DNA from: Lysobacteraceae bacterium
GTDB lineage: Bacteria > Pseudomonadota > Gammaproteobacteria > DSM-19610
Assembly: GCA_020201295.1 (NCBI GenBank)
Contig: JAIVHA010000009.1
Coordinates: 1 to 36,303, forward strand
Direction of reading: 5' to 3'
DNA: 36,303 nucleotides
The translations under genes were made by a program, and so were the position numbers. Under the pieces are notes generated by a model. That model saw nothing but the letters and a program-made list of their open reading frames with translations, was not told the origin of the DNA and did no database searches. Shown in pieces: positions 1 to 8,554 of the stretch. Within the stretch, counting starts at the first letter, position 1. Every line of letters begins with the position of its first letter.

Positions 1-1055
1 GGGACGGACAGGGCCTGCGGGTGGTGCTGGACCTCAGTCAGGCCGTGCGGCCGAAGAGCTTCGTGCTGCAACCCAATCATGAATACGGACATCGCCTGGT
101 CATCGACCTGACGCACGCCGGCTCGACACCGGACGTCCGGAATGCCCCGGCGCCGGCCACGCCGCGCACGGTCAAGACCGCGCCGGAGGGTTTACGCGAC
201 CTGGTGATCGCCATCGATGCCGGCCACGGCGGCGAGGATCCGGGCGCCATCGGCAAGGGCAAGACACGGGAAAAAGACGTGGTGCTGGCCATCGCACGTC
301 GACTCGCCAATCAGGTGAATGCCGAGCCCGGCATGCGCGCCGTGCTGATCCGCGACGGTGATTATTTCATCAGTCTGCGCAAGCGCATCGACCTGGCACG
401 CCAGCACAAGGCGGACCTGTTCATTTCCATCCACGCCGACGCCTTCCACAATGCCAAGGTGCATGGTTCCTCGGTCTATGTGCTGTCGCGCCGTGGCGCT
501 TCCTCGGAGATGGCGCGCTGGATCGCCGCGCGGGAAAATGCCTCCGACCTGGTGGGCGGCGTGCGGCTGGACGACAAGGATGATTTGCTGACGGAAGTGC
601 TGCTGGACCTGTCCCAGACGGCCACCATCGAGGCCAGCATGGAAGTGGGCGCCGAGGTGCTCAAACATTTCAGGCAGGTGGGCAAGGTGCACAAGCCCGC
701 GGTGCAGCACGCGGCCTTTGCCGTGCTGCGTTCACCGGACATCCCCTCCATCCTGGTGGAAACGGCCTTCATCTCCAATCCCCAGGAAGAGCGCAAGCTG
801 CGCGATGCCCGGCACCAGGATCAGCTGGCACGGGCCATGGTGGCGGGCATTCGCAGCTATTTCACCCAGCACCCGCCACCGGGTACCCTCATGGCCATGC
901 GTAGTGACCGTCGGCACACTGTGCGTTCCGGTGACACGCTCAGCCATATCGCGCGCCGTTACGGCGTCAATGTGGATAGCCTGCGTGCCACCAATGGCCT
1001 TAACGGCGACCGCCTGCTGGTGGGTCGCACCCTGACCATCCCCGAAGGCGGCTAG
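1..1055 (+). CDS. amiB: N-acetylmuramoyl-L-alanine amidase (5' end outside window)
   Basis: Zinc-dependent periplasmic amidase that cuts the bond between N-acetylmuramic acid and L-alanine of the stem peptide during daughter-cell separation. The reading frame is open from base 3, so the start and signal peptide lie outside the window. What remains is the end of an AMIN-like domain (RVVLDLSQAVRP), an Amidase_3 catalytic domain with the zinc motifs IDAGHGGEDPGA, SIHADA and a late ETAFISNP containing the catalytic Glu, and a C-terminal LysM domain (HTVRSGDTLSHIARRYGV) that binds peptidoglycan. AMIN plus LysM and the position directly before mutL match E. coli AmiB; AmiC is the nearest alternative name. 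It ends 153 bases before mutL, whose start has a possible promoter of its own. Confidence 0.93.
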   Translation, partial: DGQGLRVVLDLSQAVRPKSFVLQPNHEYGHRLVIDLTHAGSTPDVRNAPAPATPRTVKTAPEGLRDLVIAIDAGHGGEDPGAIGKGKTREKDVVLAIARRLANQVNAEPGMRAVLIRDGDYFISLRKRIDLARQHKADLFISIHADAFHNAKVHGSSVYVLSRRGASSEMARWIAARENASDLVGGVRLDDKDDLLTEVLLDLSQTATIEASMEVGAEVLKHFRQVGKVHKPAVQHAAFAVLRSPDIPSILVETAFISNPQEERKLRDARHQDQLARAMVAGIRSYFTQHPPPGTLMAMRSDRRHTVRSGDTLSHIARRYGVNVDSLRATNGLNGDRLLVGRTLTIPEGG

Positions 1056-1147
1056 TGGTGTTGCGCGGCGCTACGCGCCTCGTAATGAGGGTTTGATCAG
1101 GCTACCTGGCCGTGTGTGATTCCTCGGGCATGGCGAAGCTGTGCCGG

Positions 1148-1177
1148 TTCCGTGGTTCGCCGGGCATCAGGTATGAT
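1148..1177 (+). promoter_or_regulatory. possible sigma-70 promoter of mutL
   Basis: TATGAT at 1172-1177 is a good -10 box. The best upstream partner is TTCCGT at 1148-1153 with an 18-base spacer, which is a weak -35. It lies 32 bases before the mutL start. Inferred from motif only. Confidence 0.25.
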
Positions 1178-1208
1178 GGGCGGCCCATTGCCGCCATCCC
1201 GTGACCCC

Positions 1209-2981
1209 ATGCCCATCCGTCCCCTGCCACCCCAGCTCGTCAACCAGATCGCGGCGGGCGAGGTGGTGGAGCGTCCGTCTTCCGTGGTCAAGGAACTGCT
1301 GGAAAACAGCCTGGACGCCGGCGCGCGCCGTGTCGAGATCGAGGTGGAGGAGGGCGGCCGGCGCCTGATCCGGGTGCGCGACGACGGCATGAGCATTCCC
1401 CGCGAGGAACTGGCCCTGGCCCTGTCGCGCCACGCCACCAGCAAGCTGTCCAGCCTGGAAGAGCTGGAATGCATTGCCAGCCTGGGCTTCCGGGGCGAGG
1501 CGCTGCCGAGCATCGCCTCCGTGTCCCGGCTCACCCTGCAGTCACGCACCGCCGCCGATGACACCGGCTGGTCGGTGCAGGGCGATGGCAGCGACCAGTG
1601 CCCGGAACCGGCACCCGTGGCCCATGCCGTGGGCACCAGCGTCGAGGTGCGCGACCTGTTCTTCAACACCCCCGCGCGACGCAAATTCCTGCGCACGGAA
1701 ACCACCGAGTACCGGCACCTCGAGGACGTGGTGCGGCGCATCGCGCTCAGCCGCTTTTCCGTGGAGCTGGTGCTGCGCCGTAACCAGAAACCGGTGTTGC
1801 ACCTGCCCGCCGCCCACCAGCTCGGGGAACAGGAACGACGCCTGGCGGAGCTGTGCGGCAAGCCTTTCCTGGAACAGGCCCTGCACGTGGAGCACGAGGC
1901 CGCGGGCCTGCACATCGAGGGCTGGATCGGCCTGCCGACCTTCTCGCGCAGCCAGCCGGACCTGCAGTATTTCTTCGTCAACGGCCGCATGGTGCGCGAC
2001 AAGCTGATTGCCCATGCGGTGCGCCAGGCCTACCAGGATGTGCTGTATCACGGCCGCCATCCCGCCTTCGTGCTCTACCTGTCCATGGACCCGGCCGGTG
2101 TGGATGTGAACGCCCATCCCACTAAGCACGAGGTGCGTTTTCGCGACAGCCGCCTGGTGCACGATTTCCTGTTCCGCTCCCTGCACCAGGTGCTGGCCGG
2201 GGTGCGGCCGGGCGCGGCGGGCGATTTCCCGCCGGCCGGGCAGCCGGCAGCAGCCCCGGCGGCCTTCGCGTCCCTGTCGGCGCAGCAGCCCATGCCCCTG
2301 CGGGTGCGCGAGGAACTGGCGATCTATGATCGACTGCACGGCAGCGCGGTGCCCGAGCGCGGTACAGCGCCATTGCCGGAGCACGATCCCGGTGTGCCAC
2401 CCCCCCTGGGTTATGCGTTGGCGCAACTGCATGGCATCTACATCCTGGCGCAGAACCAGGAGGGGCTGGTGCTGGTGGATATGCATGCCGCCCATGAACG
2501 TATTACCTACGAACGACTGAAGGCCGCCCAGGCCGGGCAGGGCATCCGCTCCCAGCCCCTGCTGGTGCCGGTCAGCCTGGCCGTGAGTCGCCGCGAGGCC
2601 GACCTGGCCGAGCAGCATCGCGAGGAACTGGCCGCCCTCGGTGTCGAGCTGGATCGTCAGGGTCCGGAGACCCTGGTGGTGCGGCAGGTGCCCAGCCTGC
2701 TCATCCGCGGGGACGCGGAGGCCCTGGTGCGCGACCTGCTGGCGGACCTGGAGGGCCAGGGCAGCACCACCCGCCTGCAGGAGGCCATGAACGAGGTGCT
2801 GTCCACCATGGCCTGTCATGGCTCGGTGCGCGCCAACCGCCAGCTCGAACTTGCCGAGATGAACGCCCTGCTGCGCGACATGGAACGCACCGAGCGCAGT
2901 GGCCAGTGCAACCACGGTCGCCCCACCTGGGTGGGGGTCGGCCTGGAGGAACTGGACCGCTTGTTCCTGCGCGGGCGATGA
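1209..2981 (+). CDS. mutL: DNA mismatch repair protein MutL
   Basis: GHKL ATPase that links MutS mismatch recognition to downstream strand incision. Translation from ATG 1209 gives 590 residues starting MPIRPLPPQLVNQIAAGEVV, the usual MutL start; a longer frame from 1116 has no family support. N-terminal ATPase motifs are ELLENSLDAG (catalytic Glu), the DxGxG region, ATSK, GFRGEAL and NTPARRKF. The C-terminal dimerisation domain (from about residue 400: LGYALAQLHGIYILAQN) is complete and ends with QCNHGRPTW. The DxGxG motif reads DDGMS, so the second Gly is Ser (codon agc at 1393-1395), which is unusual. No metal-binding endonuclease motif DQHAxxER is seen; the equivalent segment is DMHAAHERI. 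Followed by a repeat element and miaA. Confidence 0.97.
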   Translation: MPIRPLPPQLVNQIAAGEVVERPSSVVKELLENSLDAGARRVEIEVEEGGRRLIRVRDDGMSIPREELALALSRHATSKLSSLEELECIASLGFRGEALPSIASVSRLTLQSRTAADDTGWSVQGDGSDQCPEPAPVAHAVGTSVEVRDLFFNTPARRKFLRTETTEYRHLEDVVRRIALSRFSVELVLRRNQKPVLHLPAAHQLGEQERRLAELCGKPFLEQALHVEHEAAGLHIEGWIGLPTFSRSQPDLQYFFVNGRMVRDKLIAHAVRQAYQDVLYHGRHPAFVLYLSMDPAGVDVNAHPTKHEVRFRDSRLVHDFLFRSLHQVLAGVRPGAAGDFPPAGQPAAAPAAFASLSAQQPMPLRVREELAIYDRLHGSAVPERGTAPLPEHDPGVPPPLGYALAQLHGIYILAQNQEGLVLVDMHAAHERITYERLKAAQAGQGIRSQPLLVPVSLAVSRREADLAEQHREELAALGVELDRQGPETLVVRQVPSLLIRGDAEALVRDLLADLEGQGSTTRLQEAMNEVLSTMACHGSVRANRQLELAEMNALLRDMERTERSGQCNHGRPTWVGVGLEELDRLFLRGR

Positions 2982-2991
2982 AGACAGGGCT

Positions 2992-3097
2992 GGCCGGTGT
3001 GTGCCGCTGTTCCGGGACCGTCGGCCGCAGGGATGCGGCCGTCGAGCGTACAGGGATGTATTCACAGCGAGTCCCGGAACAGCGGCACACACCGGCC
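2992..3097. repeat. 27-bp perfect inverted repeat element between mutL and miaA
   Basis: Bases 2992-3018 are the exact reverse complement of 3071-3097 (27 of 27). The 52-base interior holds two smaller hairpins that both show AGGGAT in a six-base loop: CGGCCGC/GCGGCCG at 3022-3041, and TAC/GTA at 3049-3060. The element fills almost the whole mutL-miaA gap, starting 11 bases after the mutL stop. It looks like a dispersed intergenic element that would fold strongly in the operon transcript. No coding potential is seen. Confidence 0.85.
3048..3059 (+). promoter_or_regulatory. CsrA/RsmA consensus binding site in a hairpin loop
   Basis: GTACAGGGATGT matches the published CsrA SELEX consensus RUACARGGAUGU at all 12 positions. 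The GGA sits in a hexaloop closed by TAC/GTA. The upstream hairpin loop at 3029-3034 gives a second AGGGA. CsrA dimers prefer two such sites on one RNA. Binding is inferred; no csrA gene is in the window. Confidence 0.5.
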
Positions 3098-3126
3098 CCA
3101 CCATCCACTGCCATTGATTCGACACA

Positions 3127-4098
3127 ATGACTGAACCGACCGCCGTCCAGGATCGTCCCCCGATCCTGTGCATCATGGGCCCCACCGCCTCCGGCAAGAC
3201 CGGCCTGGCGGTGGAGCTGGTGCGGCGCCTGCCCTTCGAGATCATCAGTGTGGACTCGGCCATGATCTATCGGGGCATGGACATCGGCACCGCCAAGCCC
3301 GCTCCCGAGGTGCTGGAACGGGCCCCCCATCATCTGATCGATATCCTGGATCCCGCCGAGCGTTACTCGGCGGCCCGCCTTCGTGACGATGCCCTGGCGC
3401 TGATGGAACAAATCCGTGCCCGCGGGGGTCTACCCTTGCTGGTAGGGGGTACCAGCCTGTATTTCCGTGCCCTGCAGCAAGGCCTCTCCGAACTGCCGGA
3501 GGCGGACCCGGCCTGCCGGCTCGAGCTGGAGGCCTGGGCCGCCCGGGAGGGCTGGGATGCGTTATATCGGGAGCTGGCGCGGGTGGACCCGCTAGCCGCT
3601 CATCGCATCCATCCCAATGATCCGCAGCGCATCGGCCGCGCCCTGGAGGTGTACCGGCTAACCGGGCGCCCCCTGAGTGACTGGTTTCGCGAAGGGCGCG
3701 GGGTGGAAAGCCCCTACCGCTTCGTCAATCTGGCGCTGGCCCCACCGGAGCGCGGGGTGCTGCACCAGCGCATTGCCGAGCGCTTCCGGGCCATGCTGGA
3801 GCAAGGCCTGGTGGATGAGGTCAAGCGGCTGTTTGCCCGTCCCGACCTGCACCCGGGCCTGCCCTCCATGCGCGCGGTGGGTTACCGCCAGGTCTGGTCC
3901 TGGCTGGCGGGCGAGTGCAGCGAGGCGGAGATGGAGGAGCGCGGAATCGCCGCCACCCGCCAGTATGCCAAGCGCCAGTTGACCTGGCTGCGCGGTGAAG
4001 CGGACCTGGCCTGGCTGGACCCTGCCAGTCCCGGCCTGGCCGACCGTCTGGCGGATTGGTGGGAAGCCGGCGGGCAGGCTCCTTTCACGGAAAAATGA
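3127..4098 (+). CDS. miaA: tRNA dimethylallyltransferase MiaA
   Basis: Transfers the dimethylallyl group to A37 of tRNAs that read codons starting with U, the first step to ms2i6A. 323 residues, close to the E. coli protein (316). The P-loop GPTASGKT is at about residues 18-25. The catalytic/substrate region DSAMIYRGMDIGTAKP is intact (a Leu to Met change in the usual DSALIYR), followed by the LIDILDP and GGTSLYFRAL motifs and the C-terminal RQYAKRQLTWLR segment. Conserved order mutL-miaA-hfq-hflX. Confidence 0.97.
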   Translation: MTEPTAVQDRPPILCIMGPTASGKTGLAVELVRRLPFEIISVDSAMIYRGMDIGTAKPAPEVLERAPHHLIDILDPAERYSAARLRDDALALMEQIRARGGLPLLVGGTSLYFRALQQGLSELPEADPACRLELEAWAAREGWDALYRELARVDPLAAHRIHPNDPQRIGRALEVYRLTGRPLSDWFREGRGVESPYRFVNLALAPPERGVLHQRIAERFRAMLEQGLVDEVKRLFARPDLHPGLPSMRAVGYRQVWSWLAGECSEAEMEERGIAATRQYAKRQLTWLRGEADLAWLDPASPGLADRLADWWEAGGQAPFTEK

Positions 4099-4141
4099 AG
4101 GGGAAAGGGAGGTCCGCCGCAGTATCAAGAGTAATTGACTG

Positions 4142-4150
4142 TGCTACAAT
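4142..4150 (+). promoter_or_regulatory. possible extended -10 promoter for hfq
   Basis: TGCTACAAT is an extended -10 element (TG, one base, TACAAT) in the AT-rich 184-base gap before hfq, with a run of T directly after it. No convincing -35 is seen, which is normal for extended -10 promoters. The predicted RNA would have a leader of about 125 bases. Motif only. Confidence 0.4.
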
Positions 4151-4282
4151 TTTTTTACCCTGTAGCGTCACCTGGAAAAATGAGTACGCAACGGAATTGC
4201 GCAAAACGACATAATTTTCGCATGAGAAGATTCTTGGGAGTTAAGAACCTTGCTGCATGTAACTAGAAGAAGGAGAACGGAA

Positions 4283-4555
4283 ATGGCCCGTGGCCAATCA
4301 CTGCAAGAACCCTTTTTGAACGCGCTTCGCAAGGAGCGGGTGCCAGTGTCGATTTACCTGGTGAACGGAATCAAGCTGCAAGGTCAGATCGAATCCTTCG
4401 ACCAGTTCGTGGTGTTACTGAAGAACAGCGTCAGCCAAATGGTCTACAAACACGCCATCTCCACCGTGGTGCCCGCCCGTAATGTGCGCCTGGCCCCCAC
4501 CCCGGGCGATGAGCACGAGGCCGGTGTCGGCGGTCCGGAACCGGGTAATGTCTGA
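4283..4555 (+). CDS. hfq: RNA chaperone Hfq
   Basis: Hexameric Sm-like protein that pairs small RNAs with mRNAs. ATG 4283 is preferred over an upstream in-frame start because it lies 7-8 bases after AAGGAGA and gives the canonical MARGQSLQEPFLNALRKERV. 90 residues. Sm1 (proximal face, QSLQEPFLN and the VPVSIYLVNGIKLQGQI strand) and Sm2 (YKHAIST) are intact, as are the K31-type region residues seen in enterobacterial Hfq. The C-terminal tail is short and acidic (GDEHEAGVGGPEPGNV). Relevant to this window because a candidate Hfq-binding small RNA lies at 27561-27721. Confidence 0.98.
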   Translation: MARGQSLQEPFLNALRKERVPVSIYLVNGIKLQGQIESFDQFVVLLKNSVSQMVYKHAISTVVPARNVRLAPTPGDEHEAGVGGPEPGNV

Positions 4556-4684
4556 ATTGCCGGCGCGGGGCGGGGATGCAGGGTCCTCGCCCCGGGTCCT
4601 GCGCGGCCATGCCCGGGCCGTTGCGGCTGGCGCGGCACGATGATCCTGCCAATCCCTTTTACCTGTCCATCCTGGAGTAGCTGA

Positions 4685-6004
4685 TTGTTCGAACGTCCAC
4701 GCAGCGGTGAACGGGCGGTACTGGTTCACGTGGACTTCCCCGGTGAATCGGACCCCGATGACCTGCTTGAATTCACGGAGCTGGTGATCTCGGCCGGCGC
4801 CACCCCGGTCGCCACCATCACCGCCAGTCGCCATAGGCCCGATGCCCGCCTGTTCGTGGGCAGCGGCAAGGCGGAGGATATCCATCAGGCGGTGACGCTG
4901 GAGGAGGCGGACGTGGTGATCTTCAACCACACCCTGTCGCCCAGCCAGGAACGCAACCTGGAACGGGTGTTCTCCTGCCGGGTGCTGGATCGCACCGGCC
5001 TGATCCTCGATATCTTCGCCCAGCGGGCGCGCTCATTCGAAGGCAAGTTGCAGGTGGAGCTGGCCCAGCTTCAGCACCTGTCCACCCGCCTGGTGCGGGG
5101 CTGGACTCACCTGGAGCGCCAGAAGGGCGGTATCGGCCTGCGCGGCCCGGGGGAAACCCAGTTGGAAACGGACCGCCGCCTGCTGGCGGAACGTATCAAG
5201 ACCATCCACAAGCGCCTGGAGAAGGTGCGCCGCCAGCGCGAGCAGGGACGGCGTGCCCGCAGCCGCGCCGAGCTGCCCACGCTCTCCCTGGTGGGTTATA
5301 CCAATGCCGGCAAGTCGACCCTGTTCAATCGCCTGTGCGATGCCGAGGTCTATGTCGCGGACCAGTTGTTCGCCACCCTGGACCCCACCTTGCGGCGCAT
5401 TCGCCTGCCGGGGCTGGGGCCGGTGGTGCTGGCGGATACCGTGGGCTTCATCCGCAAGCTGCCCCACGACCTGGTGGCGGCCTTCCGCTCCACCCTGGAG
5501 GAGACCCGCCAGGCCCAACTGTTGCTGCACCTGGTGGATGCCCATGACCCCGAGCGCCAGACGCGCATCGAACAGGTGAATGAGGTACTGGCGGAAATCG
5601 GGGCGGAGGAAATCCCTCAGCTGCTGGTCTACAACAAGATCGACCAGAGTGGCGAGGCGCCGCAATTGCAGCGGGATGCCGAGGGCCGTCCCACCCGGGT
5701 GTGGATCTCGGCGGCCAGCGGTGCCGGCCTGGATCTGCTGCTGCAGGCCATCACGGAATTGTTCCAGGAGTCGGTGCTGCACGGCTGGCTGCAGTTGGCA
5801 CCGGCGGCGGGGCGCCTGCGGGCCCGCCTGCACAGCCTCGGCGAGGTGCTCAAGGAGTCCGTGGATGAGCAGGGGGAGTGGTCCATCGAGGTCCGTGCGC
5901 CTCGGGATGAGCTGGAGCGCCTGTTCCGGAAAGAGGGGGTGGAATTCCGTTTCACCCCCATCGAGCCCCCGGCCTTGGTTGCGGCGGGCGGTCAAGCTCC
6001 CTAG
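4685..6004 (+). CDS. hflX: ribosome-associated GTPase HflX
   Basis: GTPase that splits and rescues stalled 70S ribosomes, notably under heat stress. 439 residues. The start is TTG at 4685; it gives MFERPRSGERAVLVHVDFP, which lines up with the E. coli N-terminus, and no in-frame ATG fits. N-terminal HflX domain with GKLQVELAQLQHLSTRLVRGWTHL and the GGIGLRGPGETQLETDRR segment, a coiled coil (about 170-195), then G1 GYTNAGKST, G3 DTVGF and G4 NKID. Follows hfq by 129 bases, as in E. coli. Confidence 0.97.
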   Translation: MFERPRSGERAVLVHVDFPGESDPDDLLEFTELVISAGATPVATITASRHRPDARLFVGSGKAEDIHQAVTLEEADVVIFNHTLSPSQERNLERVFSCRVLDRTGLILDIFAQRARSFEGKLQVELAQLQHLSTRLVRGWTHLERQKGGIGLRGPGETQLETDRRLLAERIKTIHKRLEKVRRQREQGRRARSRAELPTLSLVGYTNAGKSTLFNRLCDAEVYVADQLFATLDPTLRRIRLPGLGPVVLADTVGFIRKLPHDLVAAFRSTLEETRQAQLLLHLVDAHDPERQTRIEQVNEVLAEIGAEEIPQLLVYNKIDQSGEAPQLQRDAEGRPTRVWISAASGAGLDLLLQAITELFQESVLHGWLQLAPAAGRLRARLHSLGEVLKESVDEQGEWSIEVRAPRDELERLFRKEGVEFRFTPIEPPALVAAGGQAP

Positions 6005-6134
6005 AATGGGCGACCTGCGTGCGCCGGGCCACGGGTCTTGGCGCGCTTAATGTTTTTATCAGGAAGCCCTGATCAATTCTATCTTTACTGTCATTAATTG
6101 AATCGCGCGTGCGAAATCGCTACGGAGATGTGTA

Positions 6135-7337
6135 ATGGCCTGGAACGAGCCGGGTGGCGGCAACAAGGATCCCTGGGGTCAGGGTGGTGGTGGCAATCAG
6201 GGGCCACCGGACCTCGATGAGTTGATCCGCAAGCTGCAAGCCAAAATGGGCGGCCTGTTCGGCGGCGGCCGCAAGGGCGGTGGTACCGCCACGGGCGGCG
6301 GTGGCGGTGGTGGTGGCGGCGGTTTCCTCAGCATCGGCCTGTTGCTGGGCATCGGTGTGCTGGTATGGCTGGCCTCCGGTATCTACATCATCGACGAGGG
6401 CAAGCGCGGCGTGGTGCTGCGCTTCGGCGAGTTCCATGTCATTACCGGCCCCGGACCCCATTGGCACATTCCCTACCCGGTGGACAGGGTGGAAGTGGTC
6501 GATGTGGCGCTGCGCCGCTTCGAGGAAATCGGTTATCGCACCACGGCCGGACGTTCCGTGGTGGTACCCAAGGAAGCCCTGATGCTGACCCGCGACGAGA
6601 ACATCGTCAATGTGCAGATGGCGGTGCAGTACCAGGTCAGCGACCCGCGCCAGTACCTGTTCAATGTGCGCGACCCGCGCGCCACCCTGCAGCAGGCCGC
6701 GGAAAGCGCCCTGCGCGAAGTGGTGGGCAAGAGCCGCATGGACTTCGTGCTGACCGAGGGTCGCAGCGACGTGGTGATGCAGGTGCGCGCCCTCATGCAG
6801 CAGATGCTCGATGACTACCAGGCCGGCCTGCTGGTGTCCGAGGTATCCATGCAGGATGTGCAGCCGCCGGAAGAGGTGCAGGGCGCCTTCTCCGATGCCA
6901 TTCGCGCCCGCGAGGACGAGCAGCGCTACAAGAACGAGGCGGAAGCCTACTCCAATGACATCATCCCCCGTGCGCGCGGCCAGGCCGCCCGCTTGCTCGA
7001 GGAGGCCAATGCCTACAAGGAAAGCGAAGTGGCGCGGGCGGAAGGTGAGGCCAGCCGCTTTACCCAGTTGCTGACCGAGTACAAGCGTGCGCCGGAGGTT
7101 ACCCGCAAGCGCCTCTACCTGGAGACCATGGAAAATGTGTTGCAGAGCTCCAGCAAGGTGCTGGTGGATGTGAAGGATGGCAACAGCCTCATGTATCTGC
7201 CCCTGGATCGCATGATCAAGGGTTCCGGGGAGATCGTCACTCGTCCTGGCGAGGGCTATACCTCCAGCGGTGGTTCGTCGGGTGCGTCCGGTTCCCTGAC
7301 CAGCCGGCCGCCGCAGCAGATTCGGGAGACACGCTGA
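6135..7337 (+). CDS. hflK: FtsH protease modulator HflK
   Basis: SPFH/band-7 membrane protein that forms a large periplasmic HflKC cage around the FtsH protease. 400 residues. The N-terminal cytoplasmic stretch is rich in Gly (poly-Gly at about residues 54-62), followed by one membrane helix (FLSIGLLLGIGVLVWLASGIY) and the band-7 domain beginning DEGKRGVVLRFGEF. A long Ala/Glu-rich helix (about 255-315) precedes a Ser/Gly-rich tail. The stop overlaps the hflC start by one base (7337), so translation is probably coupled. Confidence 0.97.
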   Translation: MAWNEPGGGNKDPWGQGGGGNQGPPDLDELIRKLQAKMGGLFGGGRKGGGTATGGGGGGGGGGFLSIGLLLGIGVLVWLASGIYIIDEGKRGVVLRFGEFHVITGPGPHWHIPYPVDRVEVVDVALRRFEEIGYRTTAGRSVVVPKEALMLTRDENIVNVQMAVQYQVSDPRQYLFNVRDPRATLQQAAESALREVVGKSRMDFVLTEGRSDVVMQVRALMQQMLDDYQAGLLVSEVSMQDVQPPEEVQGAFSDAIRAREDEQRYKNEAEAYSNDIIPRARGQAARLLEEANAYKESEVARAEGEASRFTQLLTEYKRAPEVTRKRLYLETMENVLQSSSKVLVDVKDGNSLMYLPLDRMIKGSGEIVTRPGEGYTSSGGSSGASGSLTSRPPQQIRETR

Positions 7338-8209
7338 TGAATAAGGTCAGGAATATGGGGCTGATGGCCCTGATCGCGGCGCTGATATTGCTGTATTTCT
7401 CCGCATTCATCGTCAAGGAGTGGGAAACGGCCGTCCTGTTCCGCCTCGGTGAAGTGGTGCGCGCGGACTATGAGCCGGGTCTGCATTTCAAGATCCCTTT
7501 CATCAATAATGTGCGCAAGTTCGATGCCCGCATTCTTTCCCTCGACGTGGAACCCGAGCGGTTCCTGACCGTGGAAAAGAAGAACATGATCGTCGATTCC
7601 TACATCAAGTGGCGCATCGCCGATGTGACGCGGTTCTATACCGCCGTGCAGGGTGACGAGCGCCAGGCCGAGCAACGCCTGACCCAGATCATCAAGGATG
7701 GCATGCGCGGCGAGTTCGGCAACCGCACCGTCAACGAAGTGGTGTCGGGCGAGCGTGTCCAGATCATGAATCTGCTCAAGGCCAATGCCGACGAACAGGC
7801 GCGGACCATCGGCATCAGTATCATCGACGTGCGCATCAAGCGCATCGACCTGCCGGCCGAGGTCAGTGATTCGGTGTACCAGCGCATGCGCGCCGAACGT
7901 GAGCGCGTCGCCAAGGATTTCCGTTCTCGCGGGATCGAAGCGGCGGAACGCATCAAGGCCGACGCCGATCGCCAGCGCCAGGTGCTGCTCGCCGAGGCCT
8001 ATCGTGATGCCGAGGTCCTGCGCGGCGAAGGCGATGCCAGGGCGGCGGATATCTACGCCCGCGCCTATGGCCAGGACGCCGAATTCTACAGCCTGCATCG
8101 CAGCCTGGGTGCCTATCGGCGCTCCTTCCAGAGCCAGGATGACCTGCTGGTGCTGGAGCCGGATTCCGAGTTCTTCGAATATTTCGGCAATGCGCAGGGC
8201 AGGCCCTAG
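7337..8209 (+). CDS. hflC: FtsH protease modulator HflC
   Basis: Partner of HflK in the HflKC complex. 290 residues: N-terminal membrane helix (GLMALIAALILLYFSAFIV), band-7 domain (EWETAVLFRLGEVVRADYEPGLHFK), and a C-terminal helical region with the typical RSRGIEAAERIKADADRQRQVLLAEAYRDAE segment split across about 190-235. Ends with a SEFFEYF tail close to the E. coli one. Confidence 0.97.
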   Translation: MNKVRNMGLMALIAALILLYFSAFIVKEWETAVLFRLGEVVRADYEPGLHFKIPFINNVRKFDARILSLDVEPERFLTVEKKNMIVDSYIKWRIADVTRFYTAVQGDERQAEQRLTQIIKDGMRGEFGNRTVNEVVSGERVQIMNLLKANADEQARTIGISIIDVRIKRIDLPAEVSDSVYQRMRAERERVAKDFRSRGIEAAERIKADADRQRQVLLAEAYRDAEVLRGEGDARAADIYARAYGQDAEFYSLHRSLGAYRRSFQSQDDLLVLEPDSEFFEYFGNAQGRP

Positions 8210-8279
8210 CCCGTCAGGGCGTCACCTGCCGCGACTCCGGGTTGGCGTGGTCGCCCCCCGGTTTTTTTTGGCTTGAACC

Positions 8280-8468
8280 ATGTGGCATGACCTGCTGGCC
8301 GCACTGGCCTTGGTGCTGGTGATCGAGGGCCTGATTCCGTTCTGGAAGCCCCAGGCCCTGCGCCAGATGCTGGAAATGCTGGCGCAGCTGGATGACCGCA
8401 GTATCCGGGTCGCGGGCCTGGTCAGCATGGTGGCGGGTTTGCTGTTGTTGTACCTGGTGCGCAATTGA
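8280..8468 (+). CDS. DUF2065 small membrane protein (YjeT family)
   Basis: 62 residues with two hydrophobic helices (LLAALALVLVIEGLIPFW and IRVAGLVSMVAGLLLLYLV) joined by a polar linker. The E-G-L-x-P-F motif at the end of helix 1 and the position between hflC and hisZ/purA identify the DUF2065/YjeT family of unknown function. ATG 8280 follows a T-rich stretch with no clear ribosome binding site. Confidence 0.85.
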   Translation: MWHDLLAALALVLVIEGLIPFWKPQALRQMLEMLAQLDDRSIRVAGLVSMVAGLLLLYLVRN

Positions 8469-8554
8469 TCCGACATTGCGCGTGATGAATACCCCGTTCC
8501 CTGGGCAGGCAGGCGCCGTGCTGACCGGAAGCTTCGGGTCTTTGTGAATAAACG

